From positions 62,001 through 126,000 of the forward strand of contig NZ_WMFA01000002.1 of the NCBI RefSeq assembly GCF_009856445.1: a stretch of 64,000 nucleotides of DNA, written 5' to 3'. A program made the position numbers and the translations under genes. Source of the DNA: Halobacillus litoralis. GTDB taxonomy: Bacteria; Bacillota; Bacilli; Bacillales; Halobacillaceae. Position 1 is the first letter of the stretch. Every line of letters starts with the position of its first letter. Of this stretch, positions 1 through 9,863 are shown one piece after another. The notes below the pieces were generated by a model that had not been told where the DNA came from, made no database searches, and saw nothing but the letters and a program-made list of their open reading frames with translations.

Positions 1-2
1 GA

Positions 3-860
3 CAACGACCGGACTTATATTTAATGGCCAATGATAAAAGAATCGCCATTGAGTATCAGTGTGCTTCGGTACCCAGGCGCGAAATTGAAAAAAGAACGCT
101 CTCCTACCGGGATGCAGGGGTTTTTCCTCTTTGGATTCTTGGTGCAAAACATCTTCATTCCTCTAACTTCAATCATTATTCCCTCAGTGATTTTGCACGC
201 TCTTTCCTTTATCACTTCAATGATGACTATCGACTGTACTTTTTTCATGCTTCAAAAAATATCATCTGGGTAACTTCGAATACTAAATCCGCAGGTGGAC
301 GACGGGTGTTTGCGAATACGTTCTCTTCCATTATCACTAGCCTCAATTTCCCTCAGTTATTTTCCTCTGTACCATCTAGTAACATGGAAGATCAATTCTT
401 AAGTGAAGTGAAGAGGTTATGGTATAAAAATAGGACTGTTTATCAGAGCCAGGTAAGCTCTGAAGAACGGAACTATCGTCAATATCTTTATTTAAGAGGA
501 TATCATTTTTCGCTGATCCCAAGCATCTGTTATTTGCCTATCCCAGGCCAAGTGCAAACCGGGATAAGGCCTTATGTATGGCAGACACGCTTAATCCTTG
601 ATCACTTCTTACACCTCCCATTAGGTTCTCGTGTCGAATTCCCTTTCATCCAGATACCTTCCACTCCCAATGGATATACCCCTCATTTAAGTCAACAATA
701 TTTAGACTTACTTACTCAATTAAATATCATAGAAAAAACAGGGAAGAATAATTATATCAAGAGCAAACAGGTCTCCTTCCATAAACGAGTGGAAGATGCG
801 TTGGAAGATGATCGCAGGACGTTGGAACAGTTGAAAAATTTACAAAGAATTAAGATTTAG
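3..860 (+). CDS. coiA: Competence protein CoiA, 5'-truncated by window edge
   Basis: The frame is open to the window edge with no stop upstream, so the methionine codon at 24 is internal. The residues just before it read RPD, and the following D-x(n)-EYQ matches the CoiA nuclease core (PD-(D/E)xK-like). The downstream GIFPLWILG-type stretch (here GVFPLWILG) is also typical of CoiA. CoiA promotes recombination of incoming single-stranded DNA in competent cells, in the cytosol. pepF follows 65 bases downstream, the order known from B. subtilis. The N-terminal part is not visible, so completeness cannot be judged. Confidence 0.9.
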   Translation, partial: QRPDLYLMANDKRIAIEYQCASVPRREIEKRTLSYRDAGVFPLWILGAKHLHSSNFNHYSLSDFARSFLYHFNDDYRLYFFHASKNIIWVTSNTKSAGGRRVFANTFSSIITSLNFPQLFSSVPSSNMEDQFLSEVKRLWYKNRTVYQSQVSSEERNYRQYLYLRGYHFSLIPSICYLPIPGQVQTGIRPYVWQTRLILDHFLHLPLGSRVEFPFIQIPSTPNGYTPHLSQQYLDLLTQLNIIEKTGKNNYIKSKQVSFHKRVEDALEDDRRTLEQLKNLQRIKI

Positions 861-925
861 GAAGGGATTTACACCTGAATAGAGAAATTTTTAGGGTGAC
901 GAATTATTTTGAAGGAGGATGTTGG

Positions 926-2734
926 ATGTCGTCTGCGAAAGAGCTACCAAAACGAGAAGAAATACCTGTTGAAAAAACATGGGACCTTGAAGCCATGTTT
1001 GCAACAGATGAAGAATGGTATAAAGAATTAGAAGAAGCGAAGAAGCTGCTTCCTGAATTAGAAAAGTACCAGGGTAAACTTGGGGAATCAGCAGAACAGC
1101 TCTATGATCTGCTTTCTTTCCAGGATAAAATCTCCCATAAGATAGGCTTGTTATACACGTATGCTCATATGAGGAATGACCAGGATACAACCAATGCTCA
1201 TTATCAGGAGATGAATGCTAAAGCTGAGAACTTATATACGAAGATCGCCTCGGCTATGAGCTTTATCGTTCCGGAGATTCTCGCTCTTCCTGAGGGGAAA
1301 GTGAAGAGCTTTATTGAATCTTATGAGCCCCTAGAGCTGTATGAACATACACTGGATGAAATCACACGCCAACGGGCACATGTATTGAGTGAGAAAGAAG
1401 AGAAATTGTTGGCTGGTTTCTCAGAGATTGGTGCCAATCCTTCACAGACATTCGGAGCTTTAAACAATGCGGATCTTACTTTTCCGACCATCAAAAATGA
1501 AAAAGGAGAAGAGGTGGACCTCACTCACGGGCGTTATATCAATTTTCTGAAGTCCGATAATCGGGAAGTGAGAAAATCTGCGTTTGATGCGATGTACGAT
1601 ACGTTTGGATCCTTCAAGAACACATTTGCCTCCACGCTGGGTGGTCATGTGAAGAAGAACAACTTCAATGCCTCTGTAAGGAAGTATGACCGGGCACGAC
1701 AAGCGAAGCTGGACAGCAACAATATTCCTGAATCAGTTTATGATAACCTGTTGGAAGCGGTCAACGAGAGACTGCCTCTTCTGCATCGCTATGCAGAGCT
1801 GCGAAAAGAAGTGCTGGATCTTGATGAAGTTCATATGTATGACTTGTACACTCCGCTTGTGAAAGATGCAGAGATGGAAGTTTCATACGAAGAAGCTCAG
1901 GACTTAGTCATTAAAGGCCTGGAACCGTTAGGAGAAGAATACGTCAATATCTTAAAAGAGGGATTTGAAAATCGCTGGATTGATGTAGAAGAAAATAAGG
2001 GGAAACGAAGCGGTGCTTATTCATCCGGACACTATGGAACGAATCCATATATCCTTATGAACTGGCAGGATAATGTGAACAATTTATTCACCTTAGCTCA
2101 TGAACTGGGGCATTCCCTTCATAGCTATTACACACATAAAAACCAGCCATATCGTTATGGCAATTATTCCATCTTCGTGGCCGAGGTAGCTTCCACTTGC
2201 AATGAAGCGCTTCTTAATGACTATATGATTAAGAAGACAAACAGTGAAAAAGAGAAACTTTATTTGTTGAATAACTTTTTAGAAGGATTCCGTGGGACGG
2301 TTTTCCGACAGACGATGTTTGCGGAGTTTGAACATGAGATTCACATGCAAGCCCAAAATGGAGAAGCTTTGACGGCTGAAAAACTAACAGGAATTTATTA
2401 TGATCTCAATAAGAAATATTTCGGGGATAATATTGTCATTGATGAGAAAATCGGACTTGAATGGGCACGTATTCCACATTTCTATATGGGGTATTATGTG
2501 TATCAATACTCTACCGGCTATGCGGCTGCACAGGCATTGGCAGGTCAAATCCTTGAAGAAGGGGAACCGGCGGTGGAGCGTTATAAGAACTTCTTGAAAG
2601 CGGGTAGCAGCGATTATCCAATTGAGGTTCTCAAGCAGGCTGGCGTCGATATGACATCGAAAGATCCGATCTTATCAGCACTGGATGTCTTTGAAGAAAA
2701 GTTAAATGAAATGGAACAACTTCTAAGAAAGTAA
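926..2734 (+). CDS. pepF: Oligoendopeptidase F (M3B zinc metallopeptidase)
   Basis: 602 residues, the usual PepF length. The zinc site HELGH lies at about residues 392-396, followed by a downstream glutamate-bearing helix (AEVASTCNEALL) typical of M3 peptidases. The start is ATG at 926, 8 bases after GAAGGAGG; an in-frame GTG at 896 lies upstream of that ribosome site and is unlikely. The family is cytosolic, cleaves oligopeptides of about 7-17 residues and takes part in peptide turnover. It sits directly after coiA as in B. subtilis and is closed by a strong terminator. Confidence 0.96.
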   Translation: MSSAKELPKREEIPVEKTWDLEAMFATDEEWYKELEEAKKLLPELEKYQGKLGESAEQLYDLLSFQDKISHKIGLLYTYAHMRNDQDTTNAHYQEMNAKAENLYTKIASAMSFIVPEILALPEGKVKSFIESYEPLELYEHTLDEITRQRAHVLSEKEEKLLAGFSEIGANPSQTFGALNNADLTFPTIKNEKGEEVDLTHGRYINFLKSDNREVRKSAFDAMYDTFGSFKNTFASTLGGHVKKNNFNASVRKYDRARQAKLDSNNIPESVYDNLLEAVNERLPLLHRYAELRKEVLDLDEVHMYDLYTPLVKDAEMEVSYEEAQDLVIKGLEPLGEEYVNILKEGFENRWIDVEENKGKRSGAYSSGHYGTNPYILMNWQDNVNNLFTLAHELGHSLHSYYTHKNQPYRYGNYSIFVAEVASTCNEALLNDYMIKKTNSEKEKLYLLNNFLEGFRGTVFRQTMFAEFEHEIHMQAQNGEALTAEKLTGIYYDLNKKYFGDNIVIDEKIGLEWARIPHFYMGYYVYQYSTGYAAAQALAGQILEEGEPAVERYKNFLKAGSSDYPIEVLKQAGVDMTSKDPILSALDVFEEKLNEMEQLLRK

Positions 2735-2743
2735 TACACAGAT

Positions 2744-2777
2744 AAACCCACAGAACAAATGGTTCTGTGGGTTTATT
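2744..2777 (+). terminator. Rho-independent terminator of pepF
   Basis: A 13-bp stem (AAACCCACAGAAC with its complement) with a 4-base loop runs into a T-rich tail. It overlaps the 3' end of the convergent small membrane gene and may serve both. Confidence 0.9.
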
Positions 2778-2949
2778 TAAATCCACGAAAAGTTTTCTTA
2801 TGGGATGGAATGGATACAATGAAGTAAATCGCCATGAGTAATAAAGGAGAGCTGATGTAAATTGGATATAAATTCATGAGTGCAAACAAATGAAAAGCAG
2901 ATAGAAATACAACACTGATAACGAAGAGAAGGATCATCCAAATTTTCAT
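2773..2949 (-). CDS. Small two-helix membrane protein, unknown
   Basis: 58 residues with two hydrophobic segments (about residues 3-22 and 29-47) and a short basic C-terminus. The start is taken at ATG 2949, about 9 bases after GGAGGT; an ATG at 2967 lies upstream of that ribosome site. Convergent with pepF. The ribosome site is in the 3' arm of a perfect 13-bp hairpin (see separate entry), so translation could be controlled. No family was recognised. Confidence 0.6.
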   Translation of the reverse strand: MKIWMILLFVISVVFLSAFHLFALMNLYPIYISSPLLLMAIYFIVSIPSHKKTFRGFK

Positions 2950-2954
2950 CACCA

Positions 2955-2990
2955 CATACACCTCCATGGTTCATTTTATGGAGGTGTATG
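2955..2990 (-). promoter_or_regulatory. Perfect inverted repeat covering the ribosome-binding site
   Basis: Positions 2955-2967 and 2978-2990 are exact reverse complements (13 bp, CATACACCTCCAT) with a 10-base loop. In the minus-strand transcript the 3' arm contains the GGAGGT of the small membrane gene and the 5' arm contains a perfect anti-Shine-Dalgarno. No T-run follows, so it is not an ordinary terminator. A translational switch is inferred. Confidence 0.55.
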
Positions 2991-3014
2991 GGTCCACATG
3001 ACTCCTTGACATAG

Positions 3015-3040
3015 AAAAAAACTCCCGTTTCCGGGAGTTT
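3015..3040 (-). terminator. Terminator of spxH operon
   Basis: The stem AAACTCCCG/CGGGAGTTT has a short loop and is followed on the minus strand by a run of T. It lies directly after the spxH stop codon. Confidence 0.85.
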
Positions 3041-3042
3041 GA

Positions 3043-3930
3043 TCAACTTTCGATATATTGCCAGAATGCACCATGCTTAACAGGCACTTCCCGCACTTTC
3101 TGCTTCAGTACCAGCTTTTTCATTTCCCGTTTGGCTTCTTGTTCTGTCCAGTCATAAACGACTGCAATCTCTTTGTTGGCGACAAAGCGATAGTGTTGCA
3201 AGAAATCCTCCAAAGCTGGTTTTATGCCAGGCTTTGGATCTTTTTGCAGCATTTCTTTCAACACTTTCACATAAACGTCGTAAGTGTATAGTCCTGTAAT
3301 TTTCAAGCCGGCATCTTCTTCTGATTCATTAAAGACGACAATAGTTGGAGTGGAATCCACATCCATCTCATGAGCTAATTTTAAATCGCACTGTAAAGCT
3401 CTTCTGGCAGCGTCTCCGTGGAGATCTTTTTTGAATTCAGTAACATCAAGATGGGATTTTTCTGCACACTCAATTAAAATCGATTCATCAGAGATGTTCT
3501 GTTTTTCCAAGAACACATATTCCTGTACCTTTCTTAAAAAGCGCATTCCCGCCTTTTTCCCTTGCAATTCAGCTGCTTTGACTGCTAGAGCCGTGGCAAG
3601 TGGGGAAGATACTGGGTTTTCAAGCCATACATCCCCATCACAGCACATACCTGTACGTGAACCGGTCTTGTCCCATGCCTCTTTTAAGTTTTCAGGCTTC
3701 TTTATCTTATTCTGGTGCAAAGAAGCAAGCTTTCCGCTGATGATCGGCCGGAGAGTAAAGAAACGTCCATATTCGATCGTGAGCTTTTTGAGGAATGGTT
3801 CCAGTGACCAGCACTCAGGGCACAAGGGATCAATGAAAACATAGATCTCAATCGGTCGTTTCAGTAAATCGAAAAAACCGCTAGCTGTTCCTGTTTTTCC
3901 GCTGTCACTGTTTAAACTTTTCCAACTCAC
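3043..3930 (-). CDS. spxH: ClpXP adaptor protein SpxH (DsbA-like fold)
   Basis: 295 residues of the thioredoxin/DsbA superfamily with a C-P-E-C motif at residues 37-40. It matches YjbH/SpxH, which in Firmicutes binds the transcription factor Spx and delivers it to ClpXP, thus setting the disulfide-stress response. The start is GTG at 3930 in an ATGTGA overlap with the upstream haemoglobin gene, so translation is probably coupled. The haemoglobin-SpxH pair is conserved in Bacillaceae. The adaptor role comes from family knowledge, not from the sequence alone. Confidence 0.92.
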   Translation of the reverse strand: MSWKSLNSDSGKTGTASGFFDLLKRPIEIYVFIDPLCPECWSLEPFLKKLTIEYGRFFTLRPIISGKLASLHQNKIKKPENLKEAWDKTGSRTGMCCDGDVWLENPVSSPLATALAVKAAELQGKKAGMRFLRKVQEYVFLEKQNISDESILIECAEKSHLDVTEFKKDLHGDAARRALQCDLKLAHEMDVDSTPTIVVFNESEEDAGLKITGLYTYDVYVKVLKEMLQKDPKPGIKPALEDFLQHYRFVANKEIAVVYDWTEQEAKREMKKLVLKQKVREVPVKHGAFWQYIES

Positions 3931-4325
3931 ATCGATTCTCCTTTCTCATCTTCTGGTGAATTCATCATATGATTTGCTGTCATCGTAAGCCTTTCAAACA
4001 TGAAAGAACGATGTGGTTCTTGAATATCCACTTCACTCATAGCACCGGACATGCAGGATAACCATGCATCTCTTCTTGTAGGGGTGATCTTGAAGGGCAG
4101 GTGTCTTGCCCGTAACATCGGATGGCCATGTTCCTCAACGTACAGTGGAGGTCCACCGAAAAACTGGGTTAAAAACTGTTTTTGTTTTCGTATCGTTTCT
4201 GTAAGATCATCCGGAAAGATGGGAATTAAATCCGGATGTTTACTTACACGTTTATAAAAAGCTTCTACAAGCTCATCAATTTTTTCTTTTCCAATTTCCT
4301 CAAAAAACGTTTCTCGTGGTTGCAT
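3927..4325 (-). CDS. yjbI: Truncated haemoglobin (group II)
   Basis: 132 residues. The expected haem-pocket residues are present: Tyr24 (B10), proximal His75 in RARHLPF, and Trp88 (G8) in RRDAW, which marks group II truncated globins. These bind O2 or NO in the cytosol. It is the first gene of a two-gene minus-strand unit and overlaps spxH by 3 bases, consistent with a link to redox stress. Confidence 0.93.
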   Translation of the reverse strand: MQPRETFFEEIGKEKIDELVEAFYKRVSKHPDLIPIFPDDLTETIRKQKQFLTQFFGGPPLYVEEHGHPMLRARHLPFKITPTRRDAWLSCMSGAMSEVDIQEPHRSFMFERLTMTANHMMNSPEDEKGESM

Positions 4326-4379
4326 AACATCCCTTCCTGTCTGTTCATCATTTTAGCAATGAGGGCTAGAGCACGGCAA

Positions 4380-4964
4380 CTATTCTGATTGTAGTTGCTT
4401 TCTGTCATAGAAACGTTTGATCTTATTATCTGTTTCACGGTTAGGAATATTGCATGTGCGCAGAATTTCTTCCATCACTTTCTTTCCAGCCTCTTTAGAT
4501 CCGGCTTCTACTTCCAGTTCATAATCTTCCTTGTCATAATAAAGGCTGTGGTCAAGGACGACGGTGGTCCCTTTGTAGTCAAGTTCTTTCCGTCTCGTTG
4601 TAAGAGAACCGAGGTAGTAAAGATCTTCAAAGGAGATACCCAGATCATTCAGTTGTTTAGATACGTGAAGCTTTTCTGTCATTTTGTTTTGAATCCAAAG
4701 GTTAGCTTCTTCTTCTGTGAGTGAATCATGAGTTTCAAGCAGACCTTCTGTGTGGGGCTGTTTAAGAGTCAATGTCCATTGAGCATTTTTTTGACGAATC
4801 CTCAAAGCAGAACCTTGCTGTTTTAGCTTTAGGTCTTCTGTTTCAAAATAATAATTGGTTTGCTCCTTGAGTTCAACTGATTTGAATGGTAAAAAATGAT
4901 AAACTTTTTCATATTCGTCTTTTGTTAATAAGTTTTTAAATTCGATTTCAATTTCCTGTGCCAT
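4380..4964 (-). CDS. yjbK: CYTH-domain triphosphate tunnel protein
   Basis: 194 residues starting with the hallmark ExExK motif (E6-I-E8-F-K10) of the CYTH/triphosphate tunnel fold. Repeated basic and acidic strand residues follow (ALRIRQK, LTLKQP, VVLDHSLY, YELEVEAG). Family members bind or hydrolyse triphosphate compounds; the physiological substrate of the YjbK group is not settled. AGGAGG lies 8 bases before the ATG. Divergent from the alarmone synthetase gene, as in B. subtilis, but the intervening yjbL is absent. Confidence 0.9.
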   Translation of the reverse strand: MAQEIEIEFKNLLTKDEYEKVYHFLPFKSVELKEQTNYYFETEDLKLKQQGSALRIRQKNAQWTLTLKQPHTEGLLETHDSLTEEEANLWIQNKMTEKLHVSKQLNDLGISFEDLYYLGSLTTRRKELDYKGTTVVLDHSLYYDKEDYELEVEAGSKEAGKKVMEEILRTCNIPNRETDNKIKRFYDRKQLQSE

Positions 4965-5097
4965 AGTTAAGACCTCCTGATCGTAGTATAATGTCAGGCG
5001 CTCTGCTTATTCTGCAGGCTAACTTTATGATACAATGAATGATGAAGAAAACGCACATATTTACTATGAAGATTGGATACATAAAGGTGGTTGCTTG

Positions 5098-5736
5098 ATG
5101 AATTGGGATATATTTATAGCACCTTATGCACAAGTAGTGGAGGAATTAAAAATTAAATTAAAAGGCATGCGCCGGCAGTTTGAATATGAGGAGGAGCAAT
5201 CTCCTATTGAATTTGTAACCGGACGCGTGAAGCCGAAATCAAGCATTATTGAAAAGGCTAGACGAAAAGCCATTAATCCTGAAAACATCGAGGAAGAACT
5301 GCAGGATATAGCCGGAGTGAGAGTAGTCTGTCAATTTGTAGATGATATTTATGCCGTTGCCACTATGCTTCGGAACCGCCATGATTTTGAGATTGTCGAA
5401 GAGAAAGATTACGTTTCAAGGAAAAAGGAAAGCGGGTATAGATCTTTTCATGTCATTATTCGTTACCCTGTGGAAACCATTCATGGAGAGAAAAAAGTAT
5501 TGGCAGAAATTCAAATTCGTACCCTTGCGATGAACTTTTGGGCAACCAATGAACACTCATTAAATTATAAATATTCGGGGAAAATACCATCAGAAATAAA
5601 ATCACGGCTCAAACGTGCCGGTGAAGCTGCCTTTCAGCTCGATGAAGAGATGTCAAAAATTAAAAGTGAGATCCAAGAAGCCCAGCGAGCATTTTTGAGA
5701 AAAGAAGAACAAAAGAAGAACCCTAGAAAAACTTAA
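5098..5736 (+). CDS. yjbM: Small alarmone synthetase, (p)ppGpp (SAS1/RelQ type)
   Basis: 212 residues, matching the size of B. subtilis YjbM (RelQ/SasB). Synthetase-domain motifs are present: [27 protein letters not shown], and the C-terminal [24 protein letters not shown] block. There is no hydrolase, TGS or ACT domain. It transfers pyrophosphate from ATP to GDP or GTP; family members act as tetramers. The start is ATG 5098 after AAAGGTGG; the in-frame ATG at 5035 has no ribosome site. It is the first gene of a plus-strand unit with nadK and yjbO. Confidence 0.94.
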   Translation: MNWDIFIAPYAQVVEELKIKLKGMRRQFEYEEEQSPIEFVTGRVKPKSSIIEKARRKAINPENIEEELQDIAGVRVVCQFVDDIYAVATMLRNRHDFEIVEEKDYVSRKKESGYRSFHVIIRYPVETIHGEKKVLAEIQIRTLAMNFWATNEHSLNYKYSGKIPSEIKSRLKRAGEAAFQLDEEMSKIKSEIQEAQRAFLRKEEQKKNPRKT

Positions 5737-5752
5737 AGGAGTGGGTGGACCG

Positions 5753-6559
5753 ATGAAGTTCTCGATCCTTTCCAAAGGTGATCAAAAATCGAACGAAATC
5801 CGTTCGAAAATCAAAAACTATTTGACGGAGTTTAAATTGGAATACGATGAAGATGAACCCGACCTTGCCATCTCTGTCGGTGGAGATGGTACATTGCTGG
5901 AAGCATTCCATACGTATGTTCACCGGTTGGATAAAACAGCTTTCATAGGAATACATACCGGGCACCTTGGTTTTTATGCTGATTGGATGCCCGAGGAATT
6001 AGAAAAGCTGATTATTGAGATTGCGAAGACACCGTTTCAGGTGGTCGAGTACCCACTTCTGGAAGTGACCATCCGTCCGAAAAGCGGGGGAGAAGAAGAC
6101 CGATATCTTGCACTGAATGAGTGTACGATCAAAACCTCTGAAGGTTCGGTGGTTATGGACATTGAAATCAAAGGTGATCATTTTGAGACTTTTCGTGGAG
6201 ATGGGCTCTGCGTATCTACACCATCTGGGAGTACAGCCTATAATAAGGCGCTGGGTGGAGCGATTCTGCATCCATCACTTGAAGCTTTTCAAATTGCAGA
6301 AATGGCTTCCATTAATAACCGTGTGTTCCGTACTATAGGTTCCCCGCTTATTTTACCCAGCCATCATACGTGCATGTTCAAGCCAAAGCATGATCGCAGC
6401 TTTCTTTTCACCATTGATCACATCACTCGTACTTATAAAGACGTAAAATCAATTCAGTGCCGCGTCGCTGAAGAAAAAGTGCGGTTTGCGCGGTTCCGTC
6501 CGTTCCCATTCTGGAAACGTGTCCACGATTCCTTTGTGGCCGATGACTACTCAGAGTAA
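5753..6559 (+). CDS. nadK: NAD kinase
   Basis: 268 residues. GGDGT at residues 43-47 is the nucleotide-binding signature, and the NE motif (LNECTIK) and a glycine-rich [15 protein letters not shown] segment are also present. It makes NADP from NAD and ATP or polyphosphate. The start is ATG 5753, preceded by AAAGGAG with an 11-base spacer. It follows yjbM by 16 bases, and the pseudouridine synthase gene overlaps its end. Confidence 0.96.
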   Translation: MKFSILSKGDQKSNEIRSKIKNYLTEFKLEYDEDEPDLAISVGGDGTLLEAFHTYVHRLDKTAFIGIHTGHLGFYADWMPEELEKLIIEIAKTPFQVVEYPLLEVTIRPKSGGEEDRYLALNECTIKTSEGSVVMDIEIKGDHFETFRGDGLCVSTPSGSTAYNKALGGAILHPSLEAFQIAEMASINNRVFRTIGSPLILPSHHTCMFKPKHDRSFLFTIDHITRTYKDVKSIQCRVAEEKVRFARFRPFPFWKRVHDSFVADDYSE

Positions 6560-7430
6560 TGTGACAAAGAGTTGGCGGGTGACAGATGCTTACACTGGTT
6601 ATTCCATTCGTGATTTTTTACTGCAGGCAGGTGAGTTTTCTAGGCAGTTGATCAAGAAGGTACGTATGGATGGTGTCGTGTTGATCAATGGAATTCAGGA
6701 GAAAATGTGGCGTACATTAGAAGCCGGCGATGAAGTTGTGGTCGTTTTTCCTGAAGAAGAAAAAGGAGCGATTCTCCCTCACCAGGGCCCATTACCGATT
6801 GTATTTGAGGATGAAGATATCATGGTCCTTAATAAGCCCGCCGGCATACCTGTAGTTCCTCCTTTTGACCAAAAAGAGCCTTCTATTGCAAGCTTCCTGT
6901 TATTTGAATATGAACAAAGAGGATATCCTTGTACCGCTCATATTGTCACAAGGCTGGACAGAGATACGTCAGGATTGATGTTGATTGCTAAACACGCTTA
7001 TAGTCATAGACTTCTTACCCAGAACTTAGACTTGATTTCCCGGCAGTACGTGGCCATTGTCGAAGGGGAATTACAAGTTAAGGAAGGTTTGATTGATGAG
7101 CCAATCGACCGTGCAGAGGACTCGATCATCCGAAGGGTCGTATCTTCAAGAGGGAAGCCCTCAAAAACTCTATATCACCTTGTTCATCAAGAGGAAAGTT
7201 ACTCAAGGGTCCGTTTTAAACTTCTCACCGGGCGGACGCACCAAATTCGTGTTCATATGGCTTATAAGGGGTACCCTTTAGCTGGAGACACATTGTATGG
7301 TGGGAAAAAGGTGGAAGGTATGGATGGGCAGGCGTTGCATTGTGAGCGGCTTCATTTCATCCACCCATGGACGAAGAAAAAGATGACTTTCACATCTGAA
7401 CCACCAAGAGAATGGGAAGCATTTGCTTGA
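6543..7430 (+). CDS. yjbO: RluA-family pseudouridine synthase (YjbO)
   Basis: About 295 residues, with an N-terminal S4-like segment and the RluA catalytic motif RLDRDTSGL, nucleophile Asp139. [16 protein letters not shown] near the C-terminus is also typical. It isomerises uridines in rRNA; the target of this paralogue is unknown. The start is uncertain: ATG 6543 overlaps nadK by 17 bases, while GTG 6561 is the next in-frame option. Neither has a strong ribosome site, which suggests coupling to nadK translation. Confidence 0.9.
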   Translation: MTTQSNVTKSWRVTDAYTGYSIRDFLLQAGEFSRQLIKKVRMDGVVLINGIQEKMWRTLEAGDEVVVVFPEEEKGAILPHQGPLPIVFEDEDIMVLNKPAGIPVVPPFDQKEPSIASFLLFEYEQRGYPCTAHIVTRLDRDTSGLMLIAKHAYSHRLLTQNLDLISRQYVAIVEGELQVKEGLIDEPIDRAEDSIIRRVVSSRGKPSKTLYHLVHQEESYSRVRFKLLTGRTHQIRVHMAYKGYPLAGDTLYGGKKVEGMDGQALHCERLHFIHPWTKKKMTFTSEPPREWEAFA

Positions 7431-7457
7431 AAAGCAGGACTTCCGAGGAACAGACTA

Positions 7458-7490
7458 AAAAAGCAGGAGCCATAAGTGCTCCTGCTTTTT
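7458..7490. terminator. Bidirectional terminator yjbO/prpE
   Basis: A perfect 13-bp stem AAAAAGCAGGAGC/GCTCCTGCTTTTT with a 7-base loop between convergent genes, with a T-run on either strand. Confidence 0.92.
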
Positions 7491-8220
7491 AATATCTGAA
7501 CTTTTCTTCTACAAAAGGCATGCTTGATGGGACGCTGAGAATTTCTTCTTCGGGCAGTCGGAAAGCAGTCAGTCTGCCTCCGAACACGCACCCTGTATCT
7601 ATGTTAACGGTTTTGTTAACAAAACGGGGTTCGCGGACTGGTGTATGTCCATAGACGATCCATCGTCCTCCTTTGTAATGCTGAGCCCAGTCTCTTCTGA
7701 CGGGACGACCGTCTGGAAGCTTTTCACCAGTAATGTCCCCATAGAGGACGAACGTTTCGATACTTTTACTTTTATGACCGATATCTTCTTCTCGGATCCC
7801 GGCATGAGCAACAACGGCATCCACATCTTTTAAAATCAAATGCAGGGGGGCCTGTTCATACAAATGCTTGAATTGTTGTTTAACATCCATCTGTTCTTTT
7901 TTTGACAAGGAACGATACTCCTCAGCGGTCGTCTCTAATCCGTGCTTTTCCTTGACTGGATTCCCTAGAAAGAAACGATACAATTTGTTGCAATGATTTC
8001 CCGGGACATAATGGGCCCCTCTTTCCGTCACTAAACGATAGACGAAGGTAATACATTCTATGGAAGAAGGGCCTCGGTCCGTTATGTCCCCTACGAATAC
8101 AGGTGTACGTCCCTCTGGATGTTCCGGCAGGCCATCGGTCCATTCGTAGCCGAGTTTTTCAAATAACTGAATTAACTCGTCCAAGCAGCCGTGGACATCC
8201 CCGATGATGTCGTAGTACAT
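7489..8220 (-). CDS. prpE: Bis(5'-nucleosyl)-tetraphosphatase PrpE
   Basis: 243 residues, equal to the B. subtilis protein. Metallophosphatase motifs are GDVHGC at the N-terminus, GDITDRGP and GNHC, plus a C-terminal GHTPV. It cleaves Ap4A asymmetrically; in B. subtilis it also affects spore germination. The start is the ATG at 8220, 8 bases after AAAGGAG. An ATG two codons earlier (8226) overlaps that site, and longer in-frame extension upstream lacks support. Confidence 0.93.
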   Translation of the reverse strand: MYYDIIGDVHGCLDELIQLFEKLGYEWTDGLPEHPEGRTPVFVGDITDRGPSSIECITFVYRLVTERGAHYVPGNHCNKLYRFFLGNPVKEKHGLETTAEEYRSLSKKEQMDVKQQFKHLYEQAPLHLILKDVDAVVAHAGIREEDIGHKSKSIETFVLYGDITGEKLPDGRPVRRDWAQHYKGGRWIVYGHTPVREPRFVNKTVNIDTGCVFGGRLTAFRLPEEEILSVPSSMPFVEEKFRY

Positions 8221-8483
8221 AGTCATTCTCCTTTTTACGCTCAATAATGGTCTTGGTTCTTTATAGATTGAACGCTGTCCTATATATGGAAGATATTTTT
8301 CCCAAGCCTTCGAAATACTAAACATACGGGGAGTATATTCCCTAACATTGATTCCTTCTGTTAAACTACATTTATGTGAGGAATTTGACTGTTGAAAAAT
8401 TGAGTAACTTTCGTTGACAAACAGGTGTAACGCCATTAAGATTAAACGGTCAAAAACGAAATAGACACTGGGGAGGGTTGCTT

Positions 8484-9848
8484 ATGGAACACTTAGATGA
8501 CCAGGAGCGCCAAGAAGTTTGGACGAATATTAAAGATGCCTTGTTCAATGATCATATCGACCAGTTTCGTGCAGAATTTCTCGAATTGCATCCATATGAC
8601 CAGGCCCGTATTTTTGAAGATTTGGATAAAGAAATCCGAATGCAGATTTATACCTACCTCTCTCCGGAAGAGGTTGCAGATGTCATGGAGCACATCGATT
8701 ATGATGAAATTGAACCTTTCTTTACTGAAATGGACCCGACTTTTGCTGCGCAAGTCTTCGCTGAAATGTCGACGGATGATGCTGTTGATATTTTGAACGA
8801 ATTAGATAAAGATAAAGTGGCGAGTTTCTTGACGATCATGGATGATGATGCAGCTGACGAAATTAAAGACCTGCTTCATTATGAAGAAAAAACCGCTGGT
8901 TCTATCATGACAACAGAATTCGTTGTCGTTAAAGCCGGTATGACGATCAAGGAAGCGATGGTTCATCTCAGAACAGAAGCCCCGGATGCCGAGACGATTT
9001 ATTACACATATGTCATTAATGAAGATAAACGGCTCGTTGGTGTTATTTCGTTGAGGGATTTGATTATATCTGAAGAAGAATGGCTGATATCAGACGTTAT
9101 GAATGAACGAGTGGTATCGGTCTCAGTCGGTGAAGACCAGGAAGAAGTGGCACGTATGGTGCGCGACTACGACTTTCTTGCCTTACCAGTCGTTGATTTC
9201 CAGGACCATCTTCTTGGAATCATCACCGTCGATGACATTATGGACGTCATGGAAGAAGAAGCAAGTGATGACTATTCTAAACTTGCTGCCGTTTCTGACG
9301 TAGACAGCCCTGATGACAATGCTTTTGCTTCAGCCAAAAAGCGTTTGCCCTGGCTTGTCATTCTACTTTTCTTGGGAAGTTTGACAGCCAGTCTTATTGG
9401 GCGTTTTGAGGACACCTTGGATCAAGTAGCTATTCTCGCTATTTTCATTCCGCTGATTGCCGGAATGGCGGGAAATACTGGAACGCAGGCACTAGCCGTT
9501 GCTGTCCGCGGTATCGCTACCGGGGAAATTGAAAAGCAAGGGAAATGGAAAATGATGATGAGAGAAGCAGGGACCGGCATCATTACCGGGCTTTCTTGTG
9601 GTGTATTGATTACTCTTATTGTATATATATGGCATGAAAACTTCTATCTAGGCGCATTAGTTGGATTGTCCATCTTTATGACCTTGGTTGTAGCAACATT
9701 GGCTGGCTCTCTCGTTCCCCTTCTTATGCATCGTTTAAAGATCGACCCTGCTGTTGCTTCAGGTCCATTCATCACAACGGTGAATGACTTGATTTCCATT
9801 TTGATTTACTTTGGACTCGCGACAGCTTTCATGAATTTATTGATTTAA
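8484..9848 (+). CDS. mgtE: Magnesium transporter MgtE
   Basis: 454 residues: an acidic N-terminal MgtE_N domain (to about 130), two CBS domains (about 140-255) that sense Mg2+, and a C-terminal membrane domain of five helices with the pore motif around PLIAGMAGNTGTQ. The start is ATG 8484 after GGGGAGGG. The B. subtilis yjb region has no mgtE here, so this is an insertion relative to that synteny. I looked for an M-box in the 257-base leader and saw none. Confidence 0.94.
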   Translation: MEHLDDQERQEVWTNIKDALFNDHIDQFRAEFLELHPYDQARIFEDLDKEIRMQIYTYLSPEEVADVMEHIDYDEIEPFFTEMDPTFAAQVFAEMSTDDAVDILNELDKDKVASFLTIMDDDAADEIKDLLHYEEKTAGSIMTTEFVVVKAGMTIKEAMVHLRTEAPDAETIYYTYVINEDKRLVGVISLRDLIISEEEWLISDVMNERVVSVSVGEDQEEVARMVRDYDFLALPVVDFQDHLLGIITVDDIMDVMEEEASDDYSKLAAVSDVDSPDDNAFASAKKRLPWLVILLFLGSLTASLIGRFEDTLDQVAILAIFIPLIAGMAGNTGTQALAVAVRGIATGEIEKQGKWKMMMREAGTGIITGLSCGVLITLIVYIWHENFYLGALVGLSIFMTLVVATLAGSLVPLLMHRLKIDPAVASGPFITTVNDLISILIYFGLATAFMNLLI

Positions 9849-9863
9849 GGAAGGAGGGCGAGT

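Noticed and set aside
8227-8483. M-box riboswitch before mgtE
   Set aside because: I looked for the conserved M-box blocks and a terminator pair and found neither.
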